Below, piece by piece: positions 54,235 through 63,173 of a stretch of 64,000 bases of DNA. The position numbers were made by a program, and so were the translations under genes. Source of the DNA: Longimicrobiales bacterium. GTDB taxonomy: Bacteria > Gemmatimonadota > Gemmatimonadetes > Longimicrobiales > Gaopeijiaceae. Each line of letters starts with the position of its first letter. Within the stretch, counting starts at the first letter, position 1. Below the pieces are notes generated by a model that was not told where the DNA came from, searched no databases, and saw nothing but the letters and a program-made list of their open reading frames with translations. The stretch covers positions 1-64,000 of the forward strand of contig JAPKBW010000002.1 of the NCBI GenBank assembly GCA_028823235.1, in the 5' to 3' direction.

Positions 54235-56397
54235 ATGTCCGATTGGCTGCGCCTGGGCGTAACGGGCTACTTTGTCTTGTTGGCCTTTTCTTTTGTAGTG
54301 CCAGCGACTGCTGCGGGGCAACAGTTGCCTAAATTGCTAGGGTTTTCGCCGGAGGAAGCCGCGCGTCAGCTCGATTGGGAGCGGATCATGGCGACCGTGC
54401 CCGACGCTGAAATCATGCGAGGCTACCACTACGATCTCACGCGACGCCCCCACCACGCGGGAACGGAAGAAAACTACCAACTCGCGCTTTATCTGCGTGA
54501 CTTGTGGGACGACTTCGGCTTCGAGACCGAGATGGTGAAGTACGACATCCTGATTCCTTGGCCCGAGAGCCTCGAGCTTCGCCTCACAACTCCGGAGCGT
54601 ATCGAGCTGGCGGTCACCGAGCCTCCCATGGAAGAGGATCCGGACACCTACATTGAGGGTGGGCTGCCGGGGATGGCCGCTTATGTCACCTCAGGGCATG
54701 CAATCGGAGAGGTCGTTTACGCCAATTACGGCCGTATCGGCGACTACCGACACCTCGACGCCATGGGGGTATCGCTGAAGGGCAAGATCGTACTCGTGCG
54801 CTACGGCGGAAGCCCCGCCCAGATGCGCGGGATGAAGGTGAGGGAGGCCGCCGAGCGAGGCGCTGTCGGCGTGGTCATCTACTCCGACCCGGAAGATGAC
54901 GGGTACGTGAAGGGAGATATCTATCCGGATGGTCGTTGGCGTCCGTGGGAGGGCATCCAACGAGGAAGCTTCCTCGACGTACCGATCTATCCGGGTGACC
55001 CGCTCACCCCTTTCGAGCCATCGATTCCGGGAGTGGAGCGGATCTCGTTCGAGGAGGCTGGCAACATTCAGCGCATTCCGGTGCAGCCGATCTCTTATGG
55101 TGAGGCGTTGAAGATCCTGCGCCACGTGGGAGGGGACTTCGTGCCGCCGGATTGGCAGGGAGGGCTGCCGCTGACCTATCACATCGGACCGGGGCCGGCC
55201 GAGATCGAGATGGACGTGCAGTACGACTATCAGCAGCGCCCGGTGTGGAATGTTTTTGGTCGCGTTCAAGGTGCAGTGGAGCCCGAGAAGTTCGTCCTTG
55301 CGGGCGGCCACCGGGATGGGTGGGTGCTTGGTGCGCGCGATCCGACGAGCGGAGCGGTCTCCCTGCTCGAGACAGCGCGTGGTGTGTCCGAGGCGGTGCG
55401 CCAAGGCTTCCAGCCTCGTCGCAGCATCGTGTTTGCGAGCTGGGGTGGTGAAGATTTTTTCCTGCTTGGCTCGACCGAGTGGGGTGAGCAATTCCGCGAG
55501 GACCTGCAGGAAAACATGGTCCTTTACATCAATCGGGAGTCCTATACCGCTGGTGACTGGAGTGCTTCGGGCAATCATTCTCTTGAGCGATTCGTCGTCG
55601 AAGCGACCAGAGATGCGTCGCACCCCGAGGCGACGAGCTTGTACACGGCGTGGGCGGGACAAAGTCCTGGCCAGGCTCCCGGTTTGGGTGCCCTTGGTTC
55701 GGGCTCGGATTACACCGTCTTCCTCGACCACCTCGGAGTTCCGTCTCTGAGCTTGGGGTACGGTTCCCCGAATGGGATCTACCACTCGCTTTACGACACC
55801 TTCGAGTATTACCAGCGTTTTGGAGATCCGGGGTATCGTTACGGTGTGGCCCAGGCGGATGTTGTGGGGCGCATGGTCATGCGGATCGCCAACGCTGAAG
55901 TGCTCCCATTCGATTTCGCGGATGCCGCGACGACTATCGCCGGCTATGTCGATGAGCTGCTGGAGCTAGATTCCGATGTCCAGATCCGAGATGAACTGCG
56001 TGCGATCGGCTTGGCCAACGCACGGCTACGGTTCGCCGGGAGAGAAGCTAATGCGTCTTTTGGACGGGTCCTTGAGGGCGGGTCCGACTGGGTAGAAGAG
56101 CACGCTGACGCTTTGGCGGAGGTCAATCAGCTCATCATGGACACCGAGCGTGCTTTGCTCGACGAGCGCGGACTCTGGCGACGCCCGTGGTACCGAAACC
56201 TTGTGTACGCCCCGGGCTACTACGAGGGCTACGCGGCCAAGACGCTGCCCGGTGTACGTGAAGCGATCGAGGAAGGCGAGTGGGCCATAGCCCGTGAACA
56301 GGCGGGGATGTTGATCGATGCCCTCGACCGCGCGACGGCGATTGTGACGGAGGCCGGCGAAAAAGCTCGGGCCATTGCGCCCAGACTGGTTAGCTGA
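54235..56397 (+). CDS. M28B carboxypeptidase, glutamate carboxypeptidase II (PSMA)-like, exported
   Basis: The protein has about 720 residues from ATG 54235, which gives a clean signal ending in TAAGQ (ATG 54196 adds 13 residues). All PSMA domains are present: a protease part, a PA insert (GKIVLVRYGGSPAQMRGMKV) and a C-terminal helical dimerisation domain. Metal ligands by alignment: His359 and Asp369 (GGHRDGWVLGARDPTSG), Glu406-Asp407 (WGGEDFFLLGSTEW), Glu435 (YINRESYTAG) and His517 (GIYHSLYDTFEYY). Compared with PSMA, the ligand Glu425 is Asp407 and the ligand Asp453 is Glu435. It cleaves C-terminal Glu or similar residues. Confidence 0.92.
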   Translation: MSDWLRLGVTGYFVLLAFSFVVPATAAGQQLPKLLGFSPEEAARQLDWERIMATVPDAEIMRGYHYDLTRRPHHAGTEENYQLALYLRDLWDDFGFETEMVKYDILIPWPESLELRLTTPERIELAVTEPPMEEDPDTYIEGGLPGMAAYVTSGHAIGEVVYANYGRIGDYRHLDAMGVSLKGKIVLVRYGGSPAQMRGMKVREAAERGAVGVVIYSDPEDDGYVKGDIYPDGRWRPWEGIQRGSFLDVPIYPGDPLTPFEPSIPGVERISFEEAGNIQRIPVQPISYGEALKILRHVGGDFVPPDWQGGLPLTYHIGPGPAEIEMDVQYDYQQRPVWNVFGRVQGAVEPEKFVLAGGHRDGWVLGARDPTSGAVSLLETARGVSEAVRQGFQPRRSIVFASWGGEDFFLLGSTEWGEQFREDLQENMVLYINRESYTAGDWSASGNHSLERFVVEATRDASHPEATSLYTAWAGQSPGQAPGLGALGSGSDYTVFLDHLGVPSLSLGYGSPNGIYHSLYDTFEYYQRFGDPGYRYGVAQADVVGRMVMRIANAEVLPFDFADAATTIAGYVDELLELDSDVQIRDELRAIGLANARLRFAGREANASFGRVLEGGSDWVEEHADALAEVNQLIMDTERALLDERGLWRRPWYRNLVYAPGYYEGYAAKTLPGVREAIEEGEWAIAREQAGMLIDALDRATAIVTEAGEKARAIAPRLVS

Positions 56398-56562
56398 TGA
56401 TGTGGTCCGTCGCGGGAGTTCCCGGTCACGAGTCACGTGAGCGAACTAGCGTCAGAGGCACACCGTCAGCAACGGTTGTGCCCCATGGGTCTTCACTAAC
56501 GACCCTGCTTACTTAACTGCATCCACATCATCGACCACCAATTTTCCTTCGGCCGAGCGTCA

Positions 56563-58797
56563 GTGGCGGTGATCTGGCGTACGATCGGACTGGTTTTATT
56601 GGTCGCTGCGCTGACGGGTTCGACGATGGTGTACGCCCAAGAAGCGGGGATCTCACCGGGGCCCGTTGCGCCGGAGAGCCTGGCCCGACCGAGCCTCCGC
56701 GCGTTTCGAGCCCAAGGCCCCATTACGCTCGATGGGCTATTAGACGAGGGATCCTGGAGCGTCGCAGATAGCACGACGGGCACCTTCTGGCTGACTCAGC
56801 CGGAGGCGGGGTTCCCGGCCCCAGACCGTACGGTGATCCGCATGATGTACGACGACGAAGCGCTGTACATGGGCGCCGTTCTTTACGATCCGGAACCCCA
56901 CCGATTGGTCTCTGCCGGACTTGAGCAGGATTTCAGCCCTCAGGCTTCCGACATGTTTGGCGTGGCGATCGATGCGAGCCGCGACAAGCAGAGCGCGTAC
57001 GTCTTCGGTGCGAACCCCGCGGGTGCGAAGTGGGACGCCCAGTCGTTCAACGACGGGGCCGCGATCAACTCGGCGTGGGAAGGTATCTACGAGGTCGAGA
57101 CGAGTACCTTCGCCGAAGGTTGGATCATGGAGATGCGGATCCCTCTGACCACTCTCCGCTTTCCAGGAGGAGAGGGCGAGCAAACCTGGGGGCTCAACTT
57201 CAGCCGTCAGGTTCGGCGCCGGAACGAGTACGCCACCTGGGCGGCGATTCCCCGGCAGTTTAGAATTTTTCGGATGTCTGAGGCGGGTACACTTGAGGGC
57301 TTGCCAGCGTTCGAGCCCGGTCGGAATCTACAGGTCAAACCGTTCTTCACTGGATCGAGCCGTGAGGGTCAACAATACCCCGATGGCGCCGTCCGCGAGT
57401 ACGACGTGGGATTCGACGCGAAGTGGGCCGTAACACCGCGACTCGTCATGGATCTCACGGCGCTTACGGACTTCTCTCAGGTCGAGGCGGATGAGGAGCA
57501 GGTCAACCTGACCCGATTTTCACTCTTCTTTCCAGAGAAGCGGGACTTTTTCTTAGAAAACGACGGCATTTTCACCTTCGCGGACGATGCGGCTCGGGCT
57601 TTCAGGTCCGGAGCTAGTCCTCGGAATTTCAAGCTCTTTCACTCCCGCAGAATCGGGCTTTCCGACTCCCGTGAGCCTCTGCCGATCGGTGGAGGCGCCC
57701 GTCTTTCCGGTCGCATCGGTCGCTACGAGGTCGGGCTCATGGAGATGCAGACGCTACGCGAAGGGAATAGTCCGGCGGAGAATTTTGCGGTCGCGCGGGT
57801 GCGTCGCAGTGTTTTCACGCGATCGGACGTCGGCTTCATTTTCGTGAACCGCCAAGCGACTTCTCTCTCCGCCGGGGAGAGCTACTCCAGGGCCGGTGGA
57901 GTGGACGCCAATTTCCGCTTTGACCGGCTACAGGTGAACGCGTACGCCGCTCTCACGGAAGACCCGGGCCCCGACGGTGACCGGTCTATCGGGACCGTGC
58001 AAGTGGGGTGGCGAGATCCGGTCTTCGACTTCTCGGTCCTCGGAAAGCACGTAGGCGGTGACTTCAGACCTGAGGTCGGATTCGTGAGTCGGACTGACGT
58101 CAACCAATGGTTCGGCTCCGGGGGGGTGCACCTTCAGAGGCCCGTGTCATGGCTTACGGAGGTGAACCCATATATCGACGTAACCGAGTCCTACTCAGCT
58201 AGCGGAGACTTTGAGAGTCGCGAGGTCAAGCCCGGCTTGACCGTGATCGCCAACGACGGGGGCCGCTTCAGTGCTGACTTCTCCCGTCGACAGGAGCATG
58301 TGAGCGAGGCAAGCACGATCCTTGGTGTCCCACTGGCGGCCGGAGACTACGCGTTCGATGTAGTATCCCTCAGTTACACCTCCAGTGGTGGTCGCATCCT
58401 GTCTGGCAACGTCAAGTTCAGCACCGGCGAGTTTTTCGGCGGCGATCGGTCATCCGTATCCGGAACAGTGACGATCAGGCCCAACGAGCACCTACTTCTC
58501 GAGGGGAGTGCGCAGAGGAATCGTATCGAACTGGGTGGGGCCCCGATCGATGCAGATCTTTTTCGTGGGCGCATGCAGTTCGGATACAACACACGCACTT
58601 TCCTCTCGTCATTCGTGCAGTACAACCGTGTGGCGAAGGAGCTGGTTACAAATGTGCGCTTCAACCTGATCCATGCACCGCTCAGCGATATTTTCCTGGT
58701 CTTTTCCGAGCGCCGTCGAACCCAGCCGATCGCAGGTGAAGCCATGGTTATCGATCGGGGACTCACCCTCAAGGTGACGCGTCTCGTCCAGTTCTGA
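56563..58797 (+). CDS. DUF5916-type outer-membrane protein with CBM9-like N-terminal domain, copy 2
   Basis: The 744-residue protein starts at GTG 56563 with a signal ending in MVYAQ. Same architecture as copy 1: GPITLDGLLDEGSWSVADST, TVIRMMYDDEALYMGAVLYD and EGWIMEMRIPLTTLRF, then LTALTDFSQVEADEEQVNLT and FSLFFPEKRDFFLENDG, ending in LVQF. It follows the M28B peptidase by 165 bases on the same strand and may share its transcript. The pairing of DUF5916 barrels with large exported peptidases recurs in this window. Confidence 0.9.
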   Translation: MAVIWRTIGLVLLVAALTGSTMVYAQEAGISPGPVAPESLARPSLRAFRAQGPITLDGLLDEGSWSVADSTTGTFWLTQPEAGFPAPDRTVIRMMYDDEALYMGAVLYDPEPHRLVSAGLEQDFSPQASDMFGVAIDASRDKQSAYVFGANPAGAKWDAQSFNDGAAINSAWEGIYEVETSTFAEGWIMEMRIPLTTLRFPGGEGEQTWGLNFSRQVRRRNEYATWAAIPRQFRIFRMSEAGTLEGLPAFEPGRNLQVKPFFTGSSREGQQYPDGAVREYDVGFDAKWAVTPRLVMDLTALTDFSQVEADEEQVNLTRFSLFFPEKRDFFLENDGIFTFADDAARAFRSGASPRNFKLFHSRRIGLSDSREPLPIGGGARLSGRIGRYEVGLMEMQTLREGNSPAENFAVARVRRSVFTRSDVGFIFVNRQATSLSAGESYSRAGGVDANFRFDRLQVNAYAALTEDPGPDGDRSIGTVQVGWRDPVFDFSVLGKHVGGDFRPEVGFVSRTDVNQWFGSGGVHLQRPVSWLTEVNPYIDVTESYSASGDFESREVKPGLTVIANDGGRFSADFSRRQEHVSEASTILGVPLAAGDYAFDVVSLSYTSSGGRILSGNVKFSTGEFFGGDRSSVSGTVTIRPNEHLLLEGSAQRNRIELGGAPIDADLFRGRMQFGYNTRTFLSSFVQYNRVAKELVTNVRFNLIHAPLSDIFLVFSERRRTQPIAGEAMVIDRGLTLKVTRLVQF

Positions 58798-59162
58798 TCC
58801 CGGCTTGAGGACAACGCGAGCGGCTAGCGTGGCTCCACCAACAACGGGGCGCTGAGAATTCCCAACTCAAGCTCACGGCAAAGCGGAGTGGAACACGTCC
58901 GGGGGGGCATGGTGATCCAGTGTTTCACGGGCCGAGGCCTTCCGTTGCCCCCGAATCACCGGCTCGTGAGTGGGCGGCTATGCCCACGTTCCCCACGCTC
59001 TTGGCAAACATTAACAAAGAGGATTTCGCCCGTTCGATCCTGGCTCTCGGCCACTGATGTAACGCGTTGTGCTGCGTGAAATGAGCGAGCAGTTTCAAGG
59101 GTGCGCCCATTCGTCACCTGCCGCACAACGCACCTGGGCACCCAACAATTGGAAACAAGACC
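58798..59162. other. intergenic stretch without recognisable gene
   Basis: 365 bases between DUF5916 and M81 genes on the same strand. Short open frames show no motif or ribosome site. No hairpin with T run was found. Confidence 0.4.
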
Positions 59163-60737
59163 ATGGACTCGTTTGAACGAACGCCTTGGACGCGTGGGCT
59201 CGGGGCTACCCTCCTCCTTCTGGTGTGCGCCCTGGCCTTCACCGGCTGCACCTCCGACGGCCAAGGCGACTATCGTGTGGCTGTCATCAAATTCCAACAA
59301 GAGACGTGCACCTTCTGCCCGGGTGGGGATGCGCCGACGGAAGATTGGCTGCGCCTCGGTCCACTTCTCGTCGCCGACCAAGTTCTCACTGACGGAGGGG
59401 GGTACATCGATGGCTTTGTCGCGCAGGCCGCTGACTACCCGGACGTAGAGCTCCTCGGTCTTACGTCTCCGGACAATCTCTTCGGTGGTTCGTCCCGTTC
59501 ATGGAGTACCCAGGAGTCGTTCGACACCTTTGTGGGTGGCATGGTGGAGGAGCTCAAAACGGCGCTTCCTGTGGATGGTGTCTATCTGGCTCTGCACGGA
59601 GCGTTGGCCGTTCGTGGGGTCCCCCGCCCGGAAGCGGAGATCGCTCGGCGCTTTCGTGAGATCGTCGGGCCGGATGTGCCAATCGCGGGCACGTTCGACC
59701 TACATGGCAACGAAGATGAGCAGTTCCTAGAGCACGCTGATTTCGCATTCGTGACGAAACGGTTCCCGCATTACGACGACGCGATCCAGGGCGCGCGAGC
59801 TGCCCGAGCGCTTCATCGCGCGATGTCGGGCACCTACACCTCGACGACTGCCACCCGGAAGCCCGGTATCATCACGCCGACGGTCCTCCAATGGACGGGA
59901 GCCGCGCCCGCCAGTGATATCATGGAGCGCGCGCGTCGCTGGGAGGCGCGCGCGCAGGATGTCTTCGTGAGTGTCTTCTATGGCTTCCCTTGGTCGGACG
60001 TGCCGGACGTCGGGGCGACCGTCCACGTGATGACGAACAACGATCAGGCTCTCGCCGACGAGATCGCGGACGACATGAACGAGTATATGTGGCGTGTGCG
60101 TGAATCGTTCGCGAACGGTGGTTTCCCTCGCCCTAACGCGGCGGCGCCCATGGTCGTAGAGGCCATCGCAAACGGACAGACACCCGTTGCCATCGGAGAC
60201 TACTCGGATCGGCCCGGCGACGCTACGCATATCACTCGTGCGTTCGACGCAGCCGGGGTGTCCAGAGTTCTATACGGCGCGATCAGTTCGCCCGCGACGC
60301 TCGACGCACTGCAGTCTGTCGGTGCTTCTGTCGGTGATGCCTTCGACTATGAAATCGGTGGTTATACCGCATCCGGCGGAGACCCGTACCGCATCGAGGG
60401 CACGATCGTGTACGTGGGTCCTTGGGCCGGCTACGATTACACCGCGGTCGTGAACTACGGAGACGGCAACACGGTATTCATTGCGCCGGCGTACACGCAG
60501 ATCATGTATCCGGAGGACTTCGCGGTGGGTGGGATTGACCCGGCGGACTACGATGTCTTTGTGGTGAAGTCGCGCGCTCACTTCCGTCGCGGCTTTGATG
60601 AGACGGGCTTCGCCAAGACGATCATCATCGTCGAGGCGACTGGGCCTTTCATGGGGACCACGTTCCTTGATGCGCTGCCGTACGAAAACGTCGACCTGAG
60701 TATGCTCTACCCTTACGGGGCACCCGTGGCTCGATGA
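59163..60737 (+). CDS. M81-family metallopeptidase (MlrC-like), lipoprotein
   Basis: The 524-residue protein has lipobox ALAFTGC. The MlrC fold is shown by VAVIKFQQETCTFCPG (family ExNTFxP region, with Cys in place of Asn), VYLALHGALAVRG, IAGTFDLHGN with metal residues, and TKRFPHYDDAIQGA; a C-terminal domain starts near PVAIGDYSDRPGDATH. MlrC takes part in microcystin-fragment breakdown; relatives hydrolyse varied peptides or amides. Lipidation and export are unusual for the family. A 22-bp palindrome lies downstream at 60839. Confidence 0.9.
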   Translation: MDSFERTPWTRGLGATLLLLVCALAFTGCTSDGQGDYRVAVIKFQQETCTFCPGGDAPTEDWLRLGPLLVADQVLTDGGGYIDGFVAQAADYPDVELLGLTSPDNLFGGSSRSWSTQESFDTFVGGMVEELKTALPVDGVYLALHGALAVRGVPRPEAEIARRFREIVGPDVPIAGTFDLHGNEDEQFLEHADFAFVTKRFPHYDDAIQGARAARALHRAMSGTYTSTTATRKPGIITPTVLQWTGAAPASDIMERARRWEARAQDVFVSVFYGFPWSDVPDVGATVHVMTNNDQALADEIADDMNEYMWRVRESFANGGFPRPNAAAPMVVEAIANGQTPVAIGDYSDRPGDATHITRAFDAAGVSRVLYGAISSPATLDALQSVGASVGDAFDYEIGGYTASGGDPYRIEGTIVYVGPWAGYDYTAVVNYGDGNTVFIAPAYTQIMYPEDFAVGGIDPADYDVFVVKSRAHFRRGFDETGFAKTIIIVEATGPFMGTTFLDALPYENVDLSMLYPYGAPVAR

Positions 60738-60838
60738 GTTCAGATTGGCGTGACCCACTGAAGCGAGACCAGCGCGGATGTTAGGATTTAGCTCTGGTCG
60801 CTGAAAAATCCGGGAGGTCAGAATGAGCAGGAGACCAC

Positions 60839-60860
60839 ACAGACTGAAGCTTCAGTCTGT
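60839..60860. repeat. 22-bp perfect palindrome in a convergent intergenic region
   Basis: ACAGACTGAAG joined directly to CTTCAGTCTGT. It lies between the convergent M81 and DUF1684 genes, with no T run after it on either strand. It could be a hairpin protecting both transcripts or a dimeric protein site. It has no sequence likeness to the palindrome at 11894. Confidence 0.8.
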
Positions 60861-60900
60861 TTCGGCTGACCCAGTCAATCTGGGGACATACGACGGCTAA

Positions 60901-61848
60901 CTAACTTCCGTCGGGTAATTTGTCAGGCCGCTTCTCTCCGGCGGTCACATGCATTGTGAGCCAGTTCGCCCGTGGCGGGAGAGCACACACCGAGAAGCCC
61001 GTAAAGACGCAGGGAGCGTTGTACCCCCGATTGAAGTCGATCGTCGTCCAGCCTCCTTCATCGACTAGCAGGGGCCGGATGTATCGCCCCGCCTGGTAAG
61101 TCTCAGTGGTGGCCGTTGAGTCCCACATCATCACGAAGTAGCTCGTGCTGGTCGGAGTCTGTGTGGCGATCAACCTGTGTTCTCGGCCGTCCTTTTCAAA
61201 GACCAACTCGCCTGGCGCCGTGTACTCAATGGTGCCGCCAGTGACGTCCGGAACCGTGAGTATGATCGGTTCCGGGTAGAGCTCCATACGTGCCTGGAAT
61301 CGCCACGCCGGATCGACCGCATAGAACTCCGGGAGCAGAAAACCCTCAATGTCCGGATGATCTTCGTCCCACGCCCGCAGCCAGAGTCGGTCGGACCCCC
61401 GCTCTGAGTGGACGCGCAGGCCGAGTGACCCGAGTTGTAGCCGAGTCGGATCATCCATACGGTCGTGACGAAGAGCCATCGACTCCGTGACCTCATCGCC
61501 TTCGAAGAGCCCGATCCCTGATCCGCTCTCCGGAACGAGTCGCACGTCCATGCCTGATCGATGAAGTGTGCCCGCAAAAGCTGGAGAGTCCTCCTCCGGC
61601 ATCGTGATCCCGATTCCGTACTCGGAGCCGAATCGCGTTTCGCCCTCGGGCAGGTTCCACAGCCCGATCCAGAGCAGAGGGCCGTTCGGTGGAGTCACCG
61701 TCTTCCGTTGACGATCGATACGCCACTCTTCGTGCTCGGTGAGAAAAACGATCTGGTCGACCGGCGGAGGTTCTGGCCATGGCTCGCCACATCCGACGAG
61801 CAGGGTCGCGGAAAGAGTGGCAACAATGGAGAGGGTTCGGATGTTCAT
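60901..61848 (-). CDS. DUF1684-family lipoprotein
   Basis: The protein has 315 residues from ATG 61848 with lipobox SATLLVGC (an in-frame ATG at 61896 is less likely). DUF1684 features appear late: GGWTTIDFNRGYNAPCVFTG and FSVCALPPRANWL, which hold the family's Asn, Pro and Cys pair. The first ~150 residues include the family opening EHEEWRIDRQRKTVTPPNGP. The function is unknown; it is anchored in the periplasm or outer membrane. Convergent with the M81 gene. Confidence 0.87.
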   Translation of the reverse strand: MNIRTLSIVATLSATLLVGCGEPWPEPPPVDQIVFLTEHEEWRIDRQRKTVTPPNGPLLWIGLWNLPEGETRFGSEYGIGITMPEEDSPAFAGTLHRSGMDVRLVPESGSGIGLFEGDEVTESMALRHDRMDDPTRLQLGSLGLRVHSERGSDRLWLRAWDEDHPDIEGFLLPEFYAVDPAWRFQARMELYPEPIILTVPDVTGGTIEYTAPGELVFEKDGREHRLIATQTPTSTSYFVMMWDSTATTETYQAGRYIRPLLVDEGGWTTIDFNRGYNAPCVFTGFSVCALPPRANWLTMHVTAGEKRPDKLPDGS

Positions 61849-62201
61849 GGTAGGGGGCGAACATCGGGCGCGGATGCGCGCTAGGTCAAGCGACAAGCAG
61901 GCGCGACCGAGAATTCGATGCCAGGTGGATACCGTCCATGACAGCGCTCACCGAGCGACAACGCAGTTTTCACGGAGACCACCCAGCTCCCTCTTGATGG
62001 TGTCCCGAATCCGCTGGCCCCCGCGGAGCGTCCGTACCACGGCAGGCATAGCACACCGCCATGGTTTACCCTGAGATGTGAAGCCGAAGAGGGTCTCGTC
62101 CCATCTGAAACACGGAAGGCAGATTTCCCCTAGAAGACAGCGTGGTCGGAGCCCCGGGACGGGGGACTCAGGTGGGAGAGATTCAGAACAGGGTGTGTGG
62201 C
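61849..62201. other. intergenic stretch, possibly a decayed minus-strand gene tail
   Basis: 353 bases. A minus-strand frame ending near 61948 reads FRWDETLFGFTSQGKPWRC and RTLRGGQRIRDTIKRELGGL, which looks more like protein than chance does, but it has no start site and I do not recognise it. Confidence 0.35.
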
Positions 62202-62392
62202 ATGATAGTGATGAGGTTGGGGACAGCACTGACGGCCTCCGGGATCATCGGCTTCTTTTTGCTCGAAGCCTGGGTCATGGGACTGTTCGCAGTGGCCTCA
62301 AGGTTTTTCTCATCTCACTGGGTGTCGTGGGCGAGTTCGGGATTGGGTTCTTCGTTTGTCGCCGTTCACAGAAGGCGAGCGCGGAAGTCTGA
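62202..62392 (+). pseudogene. small two-TM protein split by a frameshift
   Basis: ATG 62202 (or 62211) gives MRLGTALTASGIIGFFLLEA and WVMGLFAVAS, a membrane helix; after a one-base shift near 62297-62305 the next frame gives GLKVFLISLGVVGEFGIGFF and VCRRSQKASAEV before TGA at 62390. Joined, this is a normal ~63-residue protein with two membrane segments. No family is known to me. The break may be real or an assembly error. Confidence 0.5.
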
Positions 62393-62507
62393 CCCTCGAC
62401 GCTCAACCCTTGTCACGCTTTATTGGTTCACGCTCTGATTGACCGCGTGACACGCGGGTTGCCCGCACTCCCCGATCCCCGTCAGCCCTTTGTTTGATCT
62501 GTTAAAG

Positions 62508-63173
62508 ATGTGCCCGCATGTGCGCGGGGTGCCGCTCGCGTGCCTCGCCCTGCTGGCGATGGCGCCATTGGCTTTTGCGCAGGAGGCAGCAGTTCCAATC
62601 GAGCTGTTTGCCGGAGACTCTGTGCGGATCAACCGCGAGATGGTCGGGCGAATCCTTCGCATCGACGGACCGAACATGGTCGTTGTCAGTCGAGGGATCC
62701 CCAAGTGTCGGGCTGGACAAATGCACGGCGACGCGCCCATCTGTGACCCGGCTCCGCTGATCCGTGACGAGATGCTGCTCAACGAGGTAACCGTCGAGAA
62801 GCGGACCCAGAAGTCACATATCAATATGCGGACGGTCCTCGGCGGGGTCGTCGGCGTGGTCGCTTTCGGGGCTGCCGGCTACTACATCGGACCGGCGTTT
62901 GGCTTTGGGAAGGTCGAGGGGTGTGTGCTCAATGACGCCTCCTCGCTTGTTCAATGCTCGCTGGAGGATACGGTTCCGGCGGACGAGTATCGGGCGCGCC
63001 AGCTGAAAGCCGACCAGCGCAGGGGCGTGCTTTTCTTCGGAGCGATAGGCGGATCAGCTGTCGCTATCCTGGCAAGGAAGCTGTCCGTGGGTTGGGTAGA
63101 GGTCGTGCCACAGATCCCGGTGAGTTCGATGGACCCGTGGGGCGTGTCAATTACGATCCCTGGCGTGCATTAG
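62508..63173 (+). CDS. exported hypothetical protein with glycine-rich membrane segments
   Basis: The protein has 221 residues from ATG 62508 (TTG 62490 possible); signal ends in APLAFAQ. The first half is a beta-rich region (IELFAGDSVRINREMVGRIL) with two Cys in PKCRAGQ and APICDP. Two Gly/Ala/Val segments follow, VLGGVVGVVAFGAAGYYIGP and VLFFGAIGGSAVAILA, typical of proteins with a glycine-zipper pair. No family is recognised. Its end overlaps the convergent methyltransferase by 4 bases. Confidence 0.7.
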   Translation: MCPHVRGVPLACLALLAMAPLAFAQEAAVPIELFAGDSVRINREMVGRILRIDGPNMVVVSRGIPKCRAGQMHGDAPICDPAPLIRDEMLLNEVTVEKRTQKSHINMRTVLGGVVGVVAFGAAGYYIGPAFGFGKVEGCVLNDASSLVQCSLEDTVPADEYRARQLKADQRRGVLFFGAIGGSAVAILARKLSVGWVEVVPQIPVSSMDPWGVSITIPGVH

